This document shows, one piece after another, positions 1 to 6,214 of a DNA stretch of 13,157 bases. Within the stretch, counting starts at the first letter, position 1; every line of letters starts with the position of its first letter. Source of the DNA: an uncultured Neisseria sp. (GTDB taxonomy: Bacteria; Pseudomonadota; Gammaproteobacteria; Burkholderiales; Neisseriaceae); assembly GCA_937919795.1 (NCBI GenBank), contig CALFOA010000291.1:1-13157 (forward strand), given 5' to 3'. The position numbers were made by a program, and so were the translations under genes. A model generated the notes under the pieces. That model saw only the letters and a list, made by a program, of their open reading frames with translations, was not told the origin of the DNA and ran no database searches.

Positions 1-2
1 CC

Positions 3-1346
3 GGAGATGCCAGCTGGAGCAGCGTGGATGGTCGTTTCCCTCCTCAATTGGAAGCAGCATCGGCGCAGCTGGCGCTGGTTTGGGAGGCTTTCCAGTCCGC
101 GCTGGCGCAGACCGAAGCTGCTGCTGCAGACGACGCCGCTCCTCTGCCCACGGTGCCTGTCTGGGCCGATGAAATTCGCGTGGCCCGTGGCCTGCCACCT
201 GAGGCAGCGCCTGTGGAAGCCGTCAAGCCCGCTGCCCGTGCAGCTGCTGCAGGTCGCGGCAAGCCTTCGCCCGAGCAAGTGGAAGCTGCCAAGGCTGCCT
301 TGGGTCAGGCTTTGCAGGCACTGAAGGAAGAAACGGCGGCTGGTAACAGCAAGGCCGGTTCTGCTGCTGTGCAAGCTCTGCGCGCTGCCATCAAGACGCA
401 TGGCCGTTTTGTCGAAGAGGCCCTGGTCGCAGAAGTGCACGAAGCCCTGCTGGCTGCGGGTGAAGCCGACGGCTGGCAGCGTCAGAATGCAGACAAGCTG
501 CGTGAAGAGCTGGTGGCCAAGGCCGAAGCTTTGCTCAACCGTCCCGAAGGTCAGGCTCTGGGTGGTCGCAAGATTCAGGAAACCCTGCGCAGCCTGCGCG
601 AGCAGTGGAAGCAAGCCGACCAGGGCGCCATGGCCAACCACGCTCTGTGGAAGAAGTTTGACGAGGCCTGCAACGCTGCCTACAAGGTGGTCGAGTCCTG
701 GCACGACAAGATCCGCCAGGACAGCACGCAGGCCAAGGCCCAGCGCATGGCTCTGATCGAAGAGATCAAGGCCTGGGCTGCAGAGCATTCGGCCAGCCAG
801 GACTGGAAGAGCATGTTGCGCGCGCTGCGCCAGTTTGGTGAGCGCTGGCGTGAAAGCGGCCATATCGGCGAAAAGCTGTTTGCCGAACTGATGCAGGTGG
901 CCGGCCGCGCCGGTCGCGCCGATGCCGCCGGGCGGGTGTTGATTCAAACCCAGTTGCCCGAGCATCCGGTGTTCGCCGCCGTGCAAAGCCAGCAATATCC
1001 CGCTTTTGCCGAACACGAATTGGCCGAACGCCGCCTGTTTGCCATGCCGCCGTTTGCCTTTCAGGCCGCCATCCGCGCCGATGCACCAAGCATCGAGCAG
1101 GCGCGGGATTTTTTGGCCGACCTCAAAGCGCTGGCCGAACCGCAACTGGCACCCGATGTATCGCTGCTGGGGCCGGTGCCGATGTTTATGCAGCGGCTGG
1201 CCGGCCGTGAACGCGCCCAAGTGTTTCTCGAATCACCGTCGCGCAAAAATCTGCACCGCGCCGCTGCGCTGTGGCTGCATTTATTGCAAAGCAGTCGAGA
1301 CAGCCAGATACGTTGGTCGATTGATATCGATCCGTTGGAAATGTAG
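3..1346 (+). CDS. Chimeric ORF: DUF349 protein fused in frame to the PriA C-terminus (5' partial)
   Basis: The frame is open from the window edge, so the true start lies upstream; the GTG at 24 is merely the first possible start inside the window. The first ~285 codons give an Ala/Glu-rich, helical protein with tryptophan-containing DUF349-type repeats (LREQWKQADQGAMANHALW, then WKKFDEACNAAY). DUF349 proteins have no settled function. The sequence style (Ala-rich, high GC, CTG/AAG codons) resembles Burkholderiales such as Comamonadaceae. From the codons for LFAELMQVAGRAGR (about 879 onward) the protein becomes the end of PriA helicase. A fusion protein would contain only helicase motif VI and the PriA tail, with no ATPase core, so it should have no helicase activity. 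I think this is a misjoined contig or recombination scar; the in-frame join may be chance. Confidence 0.75.
   Translation, partial: GDASWSSVDGRFPPQLEAASAQLALVWEAFQSALAQTEAAAADDAAPLPTVPVWADEIRVARGLPPEAAPVEAVKPAARAAAAGRGKPSPEQVEAAKAALGQALQALKEETAAGNSKAGSAAVQALRAAIKTHGRFVEEALVAEVHEALLAAGEADGWQRQNADKLREELVAKAEALLNRPEGQALGGRKIQETLRSLREQWKQADQGAMANHALWKKFDEACNAAYKVVESWHDKIRQDSTQAKAQRMALIEEIKAWAAEHSASQDWKSMLRALRQFGERWRESGHIGEKLFAELMQVAGRAGRADAAGRVLIQTQLPEHPVFAAVQSQQYPAFAEHELAERRLFAMPPFAFQAAIRADAPSIEQARDFLADLKALAEPQLAPDVSLLGPVPMFMQRLAGRERAQVFLESPSRKNLHRAAALWLHLLQSSRDSQIRWSIDIDPLEM
879..1346 (+). pseudogene. priA: priA 3' fragment (primosomal replication restart helicase, C-terminal part only)
   Basis: The ~155 residues match the end of PriA, the superfamily 2 DNA helicase that reloads the replisome at stalled forks. 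QVAGRAGR is helicase motif VI. It is followed by VLIQTQLPEHPVF, the AFAEHELAERR block, the LLGPVP motif and the family's typical ending, a basic/aromatic strand running into DIDP-L/I-E. This lines up segment by segment with the end of E. coli PriA as I remember it. The Walker motifs, DEAH box, zinc-binding region and DNA-binding domain are absent; what lies upstream is an unrelated DUF349 sequence. Either the rest of priA lies elsewhere in the true genome and the contig is misjoined, or the gene was truncated by recombination. An uptake sequence overlaps the region just after the stop. Confidence 0.85.
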
Positions 1347-1347
1347 T

Positions 1348-1359
1348 TTCAGACAGGCA
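1348..1359 (-). repeat. DNA uptake sequence, TGCCTGTCTGAA on the minus strand
   Basis: Exact 12/12 copy (TTCAGACAGGCA on the plus strand), two bases after the priA stop codon. It faces a second exact copy at 1508-1519, so the two frame the palindromic repeat between them. Confidence 0.9.
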
Positions 1360-1388
1360 TTTTTTAGTACGGTTTGCACACTCAGCTA

Positions 1389-1467
1389 CGTCATACTCGG
1401 GCTTGACCCGAGTATCCCGCCTTTACTTAGGAATAAAAAGATACTCGGGTCAAGCCCGAGTATGACG
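1389..1467. repeat. Palindromic intergenic element: 28-bp perfect inverted repeat, each arm itself a palindrome
   Basis: Bases 1389-1416 and 1440-1467 are exact reverse complements over 28 bp, separated by a 23-base AT-rich spacer. Each arm is also a hairpin: ATACTCGGG, five-base loop CTTGA, CCCGAGTAT. The single-stranded form can therefore fold as one long hairpin or as two small ones. It lies between priA and the EamA gene and between two inverted uptake sequences. A diverged relative with a similar spacer (ACTTAAAGA-like) lies at 5211-5277 and, through the later duplication, at 5961-6027. It resembles in style the short dispersed palindromes of Neisseria genomes such as dRS3, but the sequence differs. 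It may also act as a bidirectional transcription stop, although a T-run is lacking. Confidence 0.75.
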
Positions 1468-1507
1468 CAGGTTGTAATGAATCAAATGGCAGGTTTTCCC
1501 CAGCTTA

Positions 1508-1519
1508 TGCCTGTCTGAA
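1508..1519 (+). repeat. DNA uptake sequence, exact copy
   Basis: TGCCTGTCTGAA, 12/12, 29 bases before the start codon of the EamA-family gene. It is inverted relative to the copy at 1348-1359. Confidence 0.9.
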
Positions 1520-1548
1520 ACCCCTTCACCCTCAAATAAAAGACCACC

Positions 1549-2457
1549 ATGACTTCTTCCTCCAGCTATCCTTACCATCTGCGCCTGCTCGGCATGGCCG
1601 TTATCTGGGGTGCGTCTTGGCCGTGGGGGCGGGTGGTGGCGCAAAGCATGCCGCCGCTCACCGGCGCGGCTTTACGCTTCCTGCTGGCGGGCATCGCCTT
1701 GCTGGTGTGGTTGTTGTCCGCCCAAGGCACTGCGCCGCTGCGGCGCTTGAGCGGCGCGCAGTGGCTGGGTTTGAGCGCGGCGGCGGCCAGCGGCATTTGT
1801 GCGTATGCGGTGTTTTTTATGTACGGACTGCAAAGCGTGGCCGCCGGGCGCGCTTCGGTGGTGGTGGCCTTGAATCCGGTGCTCACCTTGCTGCTGGCGG
1901 CCTGGCTGTTTCGCGAACGGCTCAATCTCGGCATTGTGCTGGGGATGTTGTTAGCCGTGATCGGCGCGTTGACGGCGATTACCCAAGGCCATCCGTTGCA
2001 AATACTCAATGGCGGCATGGGGCGGGGCGAATTGCTGTTGCTGGGCTGCGTGGTGAGTTGGTCGGCCTATACTTTGCTTGGCCGTAAAGTGTTAAAAGGC
2101 ATTGATGCGCTCACCGCGACCACGGTGGCGGCGGTGTTGGGTTCGCTGATGTTGTTGCTGGCCGCAGCTTGGATTGAAGGCGTGGCGGGCTGGCAACAGG
2201 TATTCTCCGCGCCGCTAAAGGCTTGGGTGAGCATTGCGGCGTTGGCGTTTGGTGCCACCACACTGTCTTATTCTTGGTATTTCCGCGGCGTGCAGCACTT
2301 GGGCGTTGGCGTGGCGGCGGCTTATATCGTGTTGGTGCCGATTTTCGGCATCCTTTCTTCCGCGCTGATGTTGGGCGAACCGCTACACGCCTCGCTGGCT
2401 TGGGGCGGCTTGCTGGCTGCCGGCGGCATGATGTGGATGAATCTGGCGCGCCGTTGA
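1549..2457 (+). CDS. EamA-family (drug/metabolite transporter superfamily) inner-membrane permease
   Basis: This is a 302-residue, very hydrophobic protein of the usual EamA length, with about ten predicted membrane helices arranged as two EamA repeats (roughly residues 12-140 and 158-297). Typical family features include the first-helix block AVIWGASWPWGRVVA, the AALRFLLAGIALLVW helix 2, FFMYGLQSVAAGRASVVVALNPV in the first repeat, and its second-repeat counterpart GVQHLGVGVAAAYIVLVPIF. Members export or import amino acids, metabolites or drugs, but substrate cannot be read from the sequence. The ATG at 1549 follows only a weak purine stretch (AAAAGA). The gene stands alone, with repeats on its left and a ~215-bp non-coding stretch on its right, so it is probably monocistronic. 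RhaT/YdcZ-like names are possible; I do not assign one. Confidence 0.9.
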   Translation: MTSSSSYPYHLRLLGMAVIWGASWPWGRVVAQSMPPLTGAALRFLLAGIALLVWLLSAQGTAPLRRLSGAQWLGLSAAAASGICAYAVFFMYGLQSVAAGRASVVVALNPVLTLLLAAWLFRERLNLGIVLGMLLAVIGALTAITQGHPLQILNGGMGRGELLLLGCVVSWSAYTLLGRKVLKGIDALTATTVAAVLGSLMLLLAAAWIEGVAGWQQVFSAPLKAWVSIAALAFGATTLSYSWYFRGVQHLGVGVAAAYIVLVPIFGILSSALMLGEPLHASLAWGGLLAAGGMMWMNLARR

Positions 2458-2673
2458 TTGAATGAGGTGGCAGCAGATTAACGCGTGAAAGGGTTGATTC
2501 GACTGTCACACACTCCCTTCCCCGTGGGGAGAGGCAAAACGATCTTGCTTCCATAACGGTTCAAAATACCAAGCTTCCACTACCGCCTCTCAATCTTTCA
2601 GACAGGCATTTATCTTTTCAGCATCAAAATCATTTAAAATAACAAACTGTCTTTCAAATGAATAAAAAACAAA
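2458..2673. other. Intergenic stretch between the EamA gene and dacB
   Basis: No gene is supported here. It holds a short imperfect C-rich/G-rich hairpin around 2513-2535 (CCCC then GGGG), without a T-run, and one minus-strand uptake sequence at 2597-2608. The part after 2610 is AT-rich. I see no convincing -35/-10 pair for dacB. Confidence 0.5.
2597..2608 (-). repeat. DNA uptake sequence, exact copy on the minus strand
   Basis: TTCAGACAGGCA on the plus strand, 12/12. It pairs in inverted orientation with the copy at 2686-2697 that overlaps the dacB start region. Confidence 0.9.
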
Positions 2674-2685
2674 ATGAACTCACTA

Positions 2686-2697
2686 TGCCTGTCTGAA
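2686..2697 (+). repeat. DNA uptake sequence overlapping the dacB start region
   Basis: TGCCTGTCTGAA, 12/12, running directly into an A8 run (2696-2703). The 12-mer lies where the N-terminus of the dacB signal peptide should begin, which makes the start codon hard to place. Confidence 0.9.
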
Positions 2698-2728
2698 AAA
2701 AAACATCCGCCGCAGTTTTGCCGCGCTA

Positions 2729-4108
2729 TTGTGTTGCCTGCCCCTTGCCGCTTTTGCACTGGATACCGGCAAAATTGCACCGCAGGAAATCGCGGTGTAT
2801 GTGCAGGATATGCAAACCGGCCAAGTGTTGGAAGCCCACCGTGCCGATGTGTCTATGCAGCCCGCTTCTGTGATGAAGCTGGTGACCACATTTGCCGCTT
2901 TGCGCGCACTGGGGCCGGATTTCAGTTGGCAGACCGAATTTAAGAGCAACGCGCCGGTTCGCAACGGCGTATTGGAAGGTGATGTTTATTGGGTGGGCAG
3001 CGGCAATCCGGTGTTCGACCAGAAAGACGTACTGCAAATGCAACAGCAAATGCGTGCGCAAGGTATTCAGCATATCCGCGGCCAGCTGGTGTTTGACGAC
3101 AGCGTTTGGAGCAGCAACGGCAGTGCCGATGATTTCGAGAGCGATGCCGGTGAAACCTTCGCCACCCCGCCCAGCCCGCACATGCTGGCGTATAAAGTGG
3201 TGTGGGCGAAAGCCATCCGCAATCCCTTGGGCGACATCGCTTTTGAAACCAATCCGCCGCTGCCCGCTATTCCTCATCAGATCGACGTACAAAGTGGTGG
3301 CCTCGGCAACTGTACTTCGCTGAAAAACTACGTTTCCGCCGCCTACCGCAGTGGCGTGCTGCATTTCAACGGCAAGTTGCCGGATAGTTGCCTCGGCAGC
3401 GAAATGTTTATCAATATGCTGGATATGGATGAGTTTGCCAGCCAGAGTTTTATCAACCAGTGGCGCAGCGGCGGCGAAATGGCCGACGGCTACCGCGCAG
3501 GGAAAGCACCTGCCCGTGTGCAAACACTGGCCAGCCACCGCTCGCCGCCTTTATCGCAGGTGTTGCGCGATATGAACAAGAATTCCAATAATGTGATTGC
3601 CCGCAGCCTGTTCCTCACCTTGGGTGCACAGCGGGCAGGGCAGCAAACCGTGCAAAACGCCCGCGCCGAAGTGCGCCGCGAATTGGTAGCGGCAGGATTG
3701 GACGACGAAGCGCTCAATCTGGAAAACGGCTCTGGCTTATCACGTCGCGAACGCGCCACCGCCCGTATGCTGGGCGAAATGTTGTCTGTTGCCTGGAAAT
3801 CACCTTTCAGACAGGCATTTATCGACAGCCTGCCGATAGGCGGAGTGGACGGCACTTTAAAAAGCCGTTTTGCCGCGCCCAATCAAAACGGCCGCTTTTA
3901 TCTGAAAACCGGCACCCTCGATAATGTGCGCGCGTTGGCAGGTTACTGGTTGCCTGCCAACAGCAGCGAAGGTAACCCGCTGGCGGTGGTGGTAATGGTG
4001 AACAGCAAACAGGCCAAGCAGTATTTAGGTGAGATGGATAAAGTAGTCGGCCGGGTGGTTACAAATAAGCTGCCGGCCGTTATCGACACCGGAATATCCG
4101 ATTTCTAA
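2729..4108 (+). CDS. dacB: D-alanyl-D-alanine carboxypeptidase/endopeptidase (PBP4-type, serine peptidase family S13)
   Basis: This periplasmic penicillin-binding protein trims or cleaves peptidoglycan cross-link peptides. Counting from the TTG at 2729, all three active-site motifs are present: S-V-M-K with nucleophile Ser47 and Lys50, S-N-N at 286-288, and K-T-G at 393-395. The family block GGVDGTLKSRF precedes KTG. The length of about 460-470 residues suits the Neisseria PBP3/DacB family. The start is uncertain. From TTG the signal peptide would be only ~10 residues with no basic end. The same frame extends upstream through KKNIRRSFAALLCC, a proper signal peptide, but offers only a CTG at 2693 before a TGA at 2675. 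An ATG at 2674 would join this frame if the A8 run at 2696-2703 lost one A. An exact uptake sequence lies inside the gene at 3806-3817 without breaking the frame. Confidence 0.9.
   Translation: MCCLPLAAFALDTGKIAPQEIAVYVQDMQTGQVLEAHRADVSMQPASVMKLVTTFAALRALGPDFSWQTEFKSNAPVRNGVLEGDVYWVGSGNPVFDQKDVLQMQQQMRAQGIQHIRGQLVFDDSVWSSNGSADDFESDAGETFATPPSPHMLAYKVVWAKAIRNPLGDIAFETNPPLPAIPHQIDVQSGGLGNCTSLKNYVSAAYRSGVLHFNGKLPDSCLGSEMFINMLDMDEFASQSFINQWRSGGEMADGYRAGKAPARVQTLASHRSPPLSQVLRDMNKNSNNVIARSLFLTLGAQRAGQQTVQNARAEVRRELVAAGLDDEALNLENGSGLSRRERATARMLGEMLSVAWKSPFRQAFIDSLPIGGVDGTLKSRFAAPNQNGRFYLKTGTLDNVRALAGYWLPANSSEGNPLAVVVMVNSKQAKQYLGEMDKVVGRVVTNKLPAVIDTGISDF
3806..3817 (-). repeat. DNA uptake sequence inside dacB
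   Basis: TTCAGACAGGCA on the plus strand, 12/12, read in frame as part of SPFRQAF. It shows that the element is tolerated within coding sequence. Confidence 0.9.
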
Positions 4109-4325
4109 ACCGCATAAACTGTATAAAATCAGTAGAATATGTTGGGGAGATGAATCGGCAGCAGAATAAAATTCACCTAGCCGCTTGCAAAACTTTATCC
4201 TGCTCCCCATATTTGTCATAATTCGTAGTCGTCATTAAAACCATACTAACAAGTTTTGTTGCACAGTTTTAGAATCATTCACTGAAGCGGTTGCACAAAA
4301 CCACCACTCATTATTTGGAGATGTC

Positions 4326-4589
4326 ATGCAAACCGTAACCCTGTATTCCGGCCCTTATTGCCCTTACTGCACAATGGCCAAACAACTTTTAAACCAAATC
4401 GGTGTCACCGAAATCGTTGAAATCAAAGAAAAAGACGATCCGGAAGCGTTTCGTGCCATGCGCGAAGCCACCGGTACCCGCAGCGTGCCGCAAATTTTTA
4501 TCGGCGAAACCCACATCGGCGGTTTCGATGATACTTATGCCCTGCATAAAAAAGGCGAGTTGTTGCCACTTTTGAATCTGGGCGAGTAA
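4326..4589 (+). CDS. grxC: Glutaredoxin 3 (glutathione-dependent dithiol oxidoreductase)
   Basis: This is an 87-residue cytoplasmic thioredoxin-fold protein that reduces disulfides and glutathione mixed disulfides using glutathione. The dithiol active site C-P-Y-C is at residues 12-15, the cis-proline loop T-R-S-V-P-Q at 51-56, and the glutathione-binding G-G-F-D-D at 65-69. Length is standard for bacterial GrxC. The ATG at 4326 follows GGAG at the right distance. It lies 64 bp upstream of secB on the same strand with no terminator between them (only a small GCCGC/GCGGC hairpin without a T-run), so the two are probably co-transcribed. This grxC-secB pairing is common in proteobacteria. Confidence 0.95.
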   Translation: MQTVTLYSGPYCPYCTMAKQLLNQIGVTEIVEIKEKDDPEAFRAMREATGTRSVPQIFIGETHIGGFDDTYALHKKGELLPLLNLGE

Positions 4590-4653
4590 ACCCGTTTCCC
4601 TTTCCTGCCGCCCACCAGCGGCTCAAACCCTCTTTACTTAAAGCGAGATAAAT

Positions 4654-5118
4654 ATGAGCGAACAAGATCAAGTCGCAACCGAAGCACAAACCGAAGCGCA
4701 ACCCGTATTCAGCATCGAAAAACTGTACGTTAAAGATTTGTCATTGGAAGTGCCGCACGCTCCGCAAGTTTTCCTGGAAAACACCGATCCCAATGTTGAT
4801 ATGCGCGTGGCCACCGAAAGCCAAAAGTTGGAAGACGAATTCTACGAAGTAAGCGTTACCGTTACTGTTACCGCTAAATTGGCCGACGAACGCGTGATGT
4901 TCCTCAACGAAGTTACCCAAAGCGGCATTTTCCGCTTGGCCGGTATCCCGGACGAAGACGTACAACTCTTGCTGGCCGTAGCCTGCCCGAACATCCTGTT
5001 CCCGTATGCGCGCGAAACCATTTCTTCAACCATTACCCGCGCAGGCTTCCCGCCGGTATTGCTGGCTCCGATTAACTTCGAAGCGCTCTACCAGCAACAA
5101 CAGCAACAAAATGCTTGA
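4654..5118 (+). CDS. secB: Protein-export chaperone SecB
   Basis: This is a 154-residue acidic cytosolic chaperone, the same length class as E. coli SecB (155). As a homotetramer the family keeps precursor proteins unfolded and hands them to SecA for Sec export. Family blocks are clear: [20 protein letters not shown] near residues 19-38, [18 protein letters not shown] around 96-113, then [20 protein letters not shown] and [11 protein letters not shown] near the C-terminus. The tail is a run of glutamines (QQQQQQNA). The ATG at 4654 has a purine-rich AAAGCGAGA upstream. The gene is followed at once by a strong terminator framed by uptake sequences. Its last ~35 codons and the terminator are the left end of the tandem duplication that starts at 5015. 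Confidence 0.97.
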   Translation: MSEQDQVATEAQTEAQPVFSIEKLYVKDLSLEVPHAPQVFLENTDPNVDMRVATESQKLEDEFYEVSVTVTVTAKLADERVMFLNEVTQSGIFRLAGIPDEDVQLLLAVACPNILFPYARETISSTITRAGFPPVLLAPINFEALYQQQQQQNA

Positions 5119-5122
5119 TTGA

Positions 5123-5134
5123 TGCCTGTCTGAA
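5123..5134 (+). repeat. DNA uptake sequence, left half of the terminator-flanking pair
   Basis: TGCCTGTCTGAA, 12/12, four bases after the secB stop codon. It faces the inverted copy at 5175-5186. Confidence 0.9.
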
Positions 5135-5168
5135 AAAAACGCCCGATTTTTATCGGGCATTTTTTTTG
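5133..5168 (+). terminator. Rho-independent terminator of (grxC-)secB
   Basis: Stem GCCCGAT (5141-5147), loop TTTT, stem ATCGGGC (5152-5158), then a T-run to 5167. A-run on the left and T-run on the right extend the stem. The uptake sequences on both sides can lengthen the hairpin further, a layout common in Neisseria. Confidence 0.9.
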
Positions 5169-5174
5169 CTCTTT

Positions 5175-5186
5175 TTCAGACAGGCA
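5175..5186 (-). repeat. DNA uptake sequence, right half of the terminator-flanking pair
   Basis: TTCAGACAGGCA on the plus strand, 12/12, inverted relative to 5123-5134. Confidence 0.9.
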
Positions 5187-5210
5187 TTTACTAATCGTAT
5201 GATTTATTCT

Positions 5211-5277
5211 GTGATGCTTGGGTTAACCCGAGTGTTTTGTACTTAAAGAGGAAATACAGGGATAACCCCTAGAATGC
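5211..5277. repeat. Degenerate copy of the palindromic element seen at 1389-1467
   Basis: The order matches the intact element: an arm like TGGGTTAACCCGAGT, an AT-rich spacer with TACTTAAAGAGGAA, then ATACAGGGATAACCCC and AGAATG. Arms are mutated, so the long hairpin is weak. It abuts an uptake sequence at 5275-5286. Confidence 0.6.
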
Positions 5278-5286
5278 CTGTCTGAA
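5275..5286 (+). repeat. DNA uptake sequence in copy A
   Basis: TGCCTGTCTGAA, 12/12. The matching place in copy B has lost this site. Confidence 0.9.
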
Positions 5287-5300
5287 ACGGGTAGCTGTTG

Positions 5301-5361
5301 ATGACAAAAAACGGCAAAGCATTTGCTAGAAGTGGCTGGTAAATGACGAAAAATGGCAGAA
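5301..5361 (+). promoter_or_regulatory. Paired 19-bp direct repeats upstream of the -24/-12 promoter (candidate activator site, copy A)
   Basis: ATGACAAAAAACGGCAAAG at 5301-5319 and ATGACGAAAAATGGCAGAA at 5343-5361 match at 15 of 19 positions and start 42 bp apart, four helical turns. Both are kept in copy B. They sit about 130-190 bp upstream of the promoter, where an enhancer-binding activator such as PilR would bind for a sigma-54 promoter. The role is inferred from position only. Confidence 0.4.
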
Positions 5362-5475
5362 AGATCAATCGAGTGATCACAAATTGACACTTACGAATAA
5401 TTATTCCAAACTGATTTGTTTTTAATAATTCAATAAAAACAAATAGTTGTATATATTTTTGGGTGGTTTTAAGAG

Positions 5476-5493
5476 TTGGCACGCAATATGCTT
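5476..5493 (+). promoter_or_regulatory. Putative sigma-54 (-24/-12) promoter of micro-pilin ORF A
   Basis: TTGGCACGCAATATGCTT has the -24 GG (5478-5479) and -12 GC (5490-5491) with exact family spacing, and TGGCACG is the consensus core; the -12 element is ATGC rather than TTGC. It is unchanged in copy B although bases around it differ. Start of transcription would be near 5503, leaving a leader of about 225 nt. Sigma-54 promoters are well known for pilin genes in other bacteria. Confidence 0.6.
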
Positions 5494-5552
5494 GAATATT
5501 ATTATCTGTAAGAAATAACCGAATAACGGAACTACAGATACTTGAAAAAAAC

Positions 5553-5685
5553 CTGGCCGGATACGTTCGGGAAAACGCAAAGCCAAGTCTATTAAGGCAA
5601 AAAAAACAGGCCAAATACATTACGGGAATCAAAAACAGGCCAAACACATTGCGGAAAACAGCAGTACATTGCGGGCTAAAAATAA
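5553..5685 (+). repeat. Imperfect direct repeats in the transcribed leader, copy A
   Basis: Units begin at 5553 (CTGGCCGGATACGTTCGGG), 5607 (CAGGCCAAATACATTACGGG), 5636 (CAGGCCAAACACATTGCGG) and, shortened, 5662 (CAGTACATTGCGGG). The last three are spaced 29 and 26 bp. They lie between the promoter and the micro-pilin start, so they would be in the RNA. Role unknown. Confidence 0.55.
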
Positions 5686-5728
5686 AAAAATCAATCAATT
5701 AAAATAGATTTTAAAGAAAGAAAAAATT

Positions 5729-5821
5729 ATGAAAGCAATTAAAAAGGGGTACTCGTTGGCAGAATTATCAATGGTGGTTCTGATCGTGAGTATGGTGTCG
5801 TATTTGGTGGTACCGTCATAA
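5729..5821 (+). CDS. Micro-pilin ORF A: 30-residue type IV prepilin-like peptide
   Basis: The 30-codon ORF encodes a 7-residue basic leader (MKAIKKG), then YSLAELSMVVLIV and a hydrophobic helix ending in P-S and a stop. Aligned with type IV prepilins, the Gly is the PilD cleavage site, the mature Glu is at +5 and a Pro at +22, the same places as in PilE. If cut, the mature peptide would have 23 residues and no globular domain. Tyr instead of Phe/Met at +1 is unusual but known to be tolerated in pseudopilins. An AAAGAAAG stretch upstream is a weak ribosome site. A -24/-12 promoter lies ~240 bp upstream and a copied terminator ~70 bp downstream, so it could form its own transcription unit. It may instead be a pilin gene cut short by rearrangement. 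Expression is not shown. Confidence 0.55.
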   Translation: MKAIKKGYSLAELSMVVLIVSMVSYLVVPS

Positions 5822-5876
5822 AACCATTGCTTCAATGATTACTTGCGCCGGCTTCTACCAGCAACAGCAAGCTTGA
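5821..5876 (+). pseudogene. secB 3'-end remnant in copy B
   Basis: Bases 5821-5855 match secB 5015-5049 at 29 of 35 positions, then jump across a 39-bp gap to the TACCAGCAACAGCAA tail and the GCTTGA stop. Both gaps are multiples of three, so the leftover still reads TIASMITCAGFYQQQQA and stop in the secB frame. It has no start of its own and is not expected to make a protein. Confidence 0.75.
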
Positions 5877-5880
5877 TTGA

Positions 5881-5892
5881 GGCCTGTCTGAA
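5881..5892 (+). repeat. Variant DNA uptake sequence GGCCTGTCTGAA
   Basis: 11/12, first base T to G. Its partner at 5926-5937 carries the matching change, so the terminator pair changed on both sides together. Confidence 0.75.
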
Positions 5893-5927
5893 AAAAAAAC
5901 GCCCGATTTTTATCGGGTGTTTTTTTT
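5893..5927 (+). terminator. Rho-independent terminator, duplicate of the secB terminator
   Basis: Stem GCCCGAT (5901-5907), TTTT loop, ATCGGG (5912-5917) and a T-run to 5927, preceded by an A9 run. It now lies downstream of micro-pilin ORF A and would end that transcript. Confidence 0.85.
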
Positions 5928-5937
5928 CAGACAGGCC
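5926..5937 (-). repeat. Variant DNA uptake sequence, inverted partner
   Basis: TTCAGACAGGCC on the plus strand (GGCCTGTCTGAA on the minus), 11/12. Confidence 0.75.
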
Positions 5938-5960
5938 TTTGTAATGCGATATGACTTATT

Positions 5961-6027
5961 TCATTCTACTCGGGCCAGGCCCGATATTTTTGTGCTTAAA
6001 GGAGAGATCGGGTTAAGCCCGCAATAA
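5961..6027. repeat. Degenerate palindromic element in copy B
   Basis: TACTCGGGCCAGGCCCGATAT, then TGTGCTTAAAGGAGAGA, then ATCGGGTTAAGCCCG, the same order as the intact element at 1389-1467. It is homologous to 5211-5277 through the duplication. Confidence 0.6.
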
Positions 6028-6038
6028 ACCTCCGTTTT

Positions 6039-6100
6039 ATGACAAAAAGCGGCAAAGCATTTGCTAGAAAATGGCAGGTGCATGACGAAAAATGGCAGAA
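6039..6100 (+). promoter_or_regulatory. Paired direct repeats upstream of the -24/-12 promoter (copy B)
   Basis: ATGACAAAAAGCGGCAAAG at 6039-6057 and ATGACGAAAAATGGCAGAA at 6082-6100, start to start 43 bp. The second unit is identical to that in copy A. Confidence 0.4.
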
Positions 6101-6214
6101 ATATAAATTGGGTTATCACAAATTGACACTTCTGAATAACTATTCCAAATTTGTTTTGTTTTAAAAACGTATAAAAAACAAATAATTGTGTGATTTTTTG
6201 AATAATTTTAAAAG

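Larger units (their letters stand above)
5015..5820 (+). repeat. Tandem duplication, copy A (secB 3' end to micro-pilin ORF)
   Basis: Copy A spans the last ~35 codons of secB, the terminator, a palindromic element, the upstream repeats, the -24/-12 promoter, the leader and the first micro-pilin ORF. The following 740 bp (5821-6560) repeat the same order. The junction falls exactly at the micro-pilin stop codon, where TCATAA runs straight into a copy of the secB 3' end. Divergence is uneven: the secB part and the region before the promoter have drifted and carry indels, the leader is roughly 90% alike by eye, and the ORF is identical. Confidence 0.85.

Noticed and set aside
24..1346. GTG at 24 as the true start of the first ORF
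   Set aside because: The frame is open to the window edge and the upstream codons fit the same protein, so the gene is cut by the edge.
4607..4622. GCCGC/GCGGC hairpin between grxC and secB as a terminator
   Set aside because: Stem is only 5 bp and no T-run follows.
5384..5389. TTGACA box kept in both copies as a sigma-70 promoter
   Set aside because: No acceptable -10 box lies 16-18 bp downstream in either copy.
5553..5685. Leader direct repeats as a CRISPR-like array
   Set aside because: Units are imperfect, spacing is nearly contiguous with no unique spacers of constant length, and no cas gene is seen.
5243..5698. Minus-strand ORF of 151 codons opposite the leader, with a related one at 5961-6389
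   Set aside because: They resemble each other only because the DNA is duplicated. Many differences change amino acids, composition is Phe-rich from AT-rich DNA, and neither has a clear ribosome site or family.
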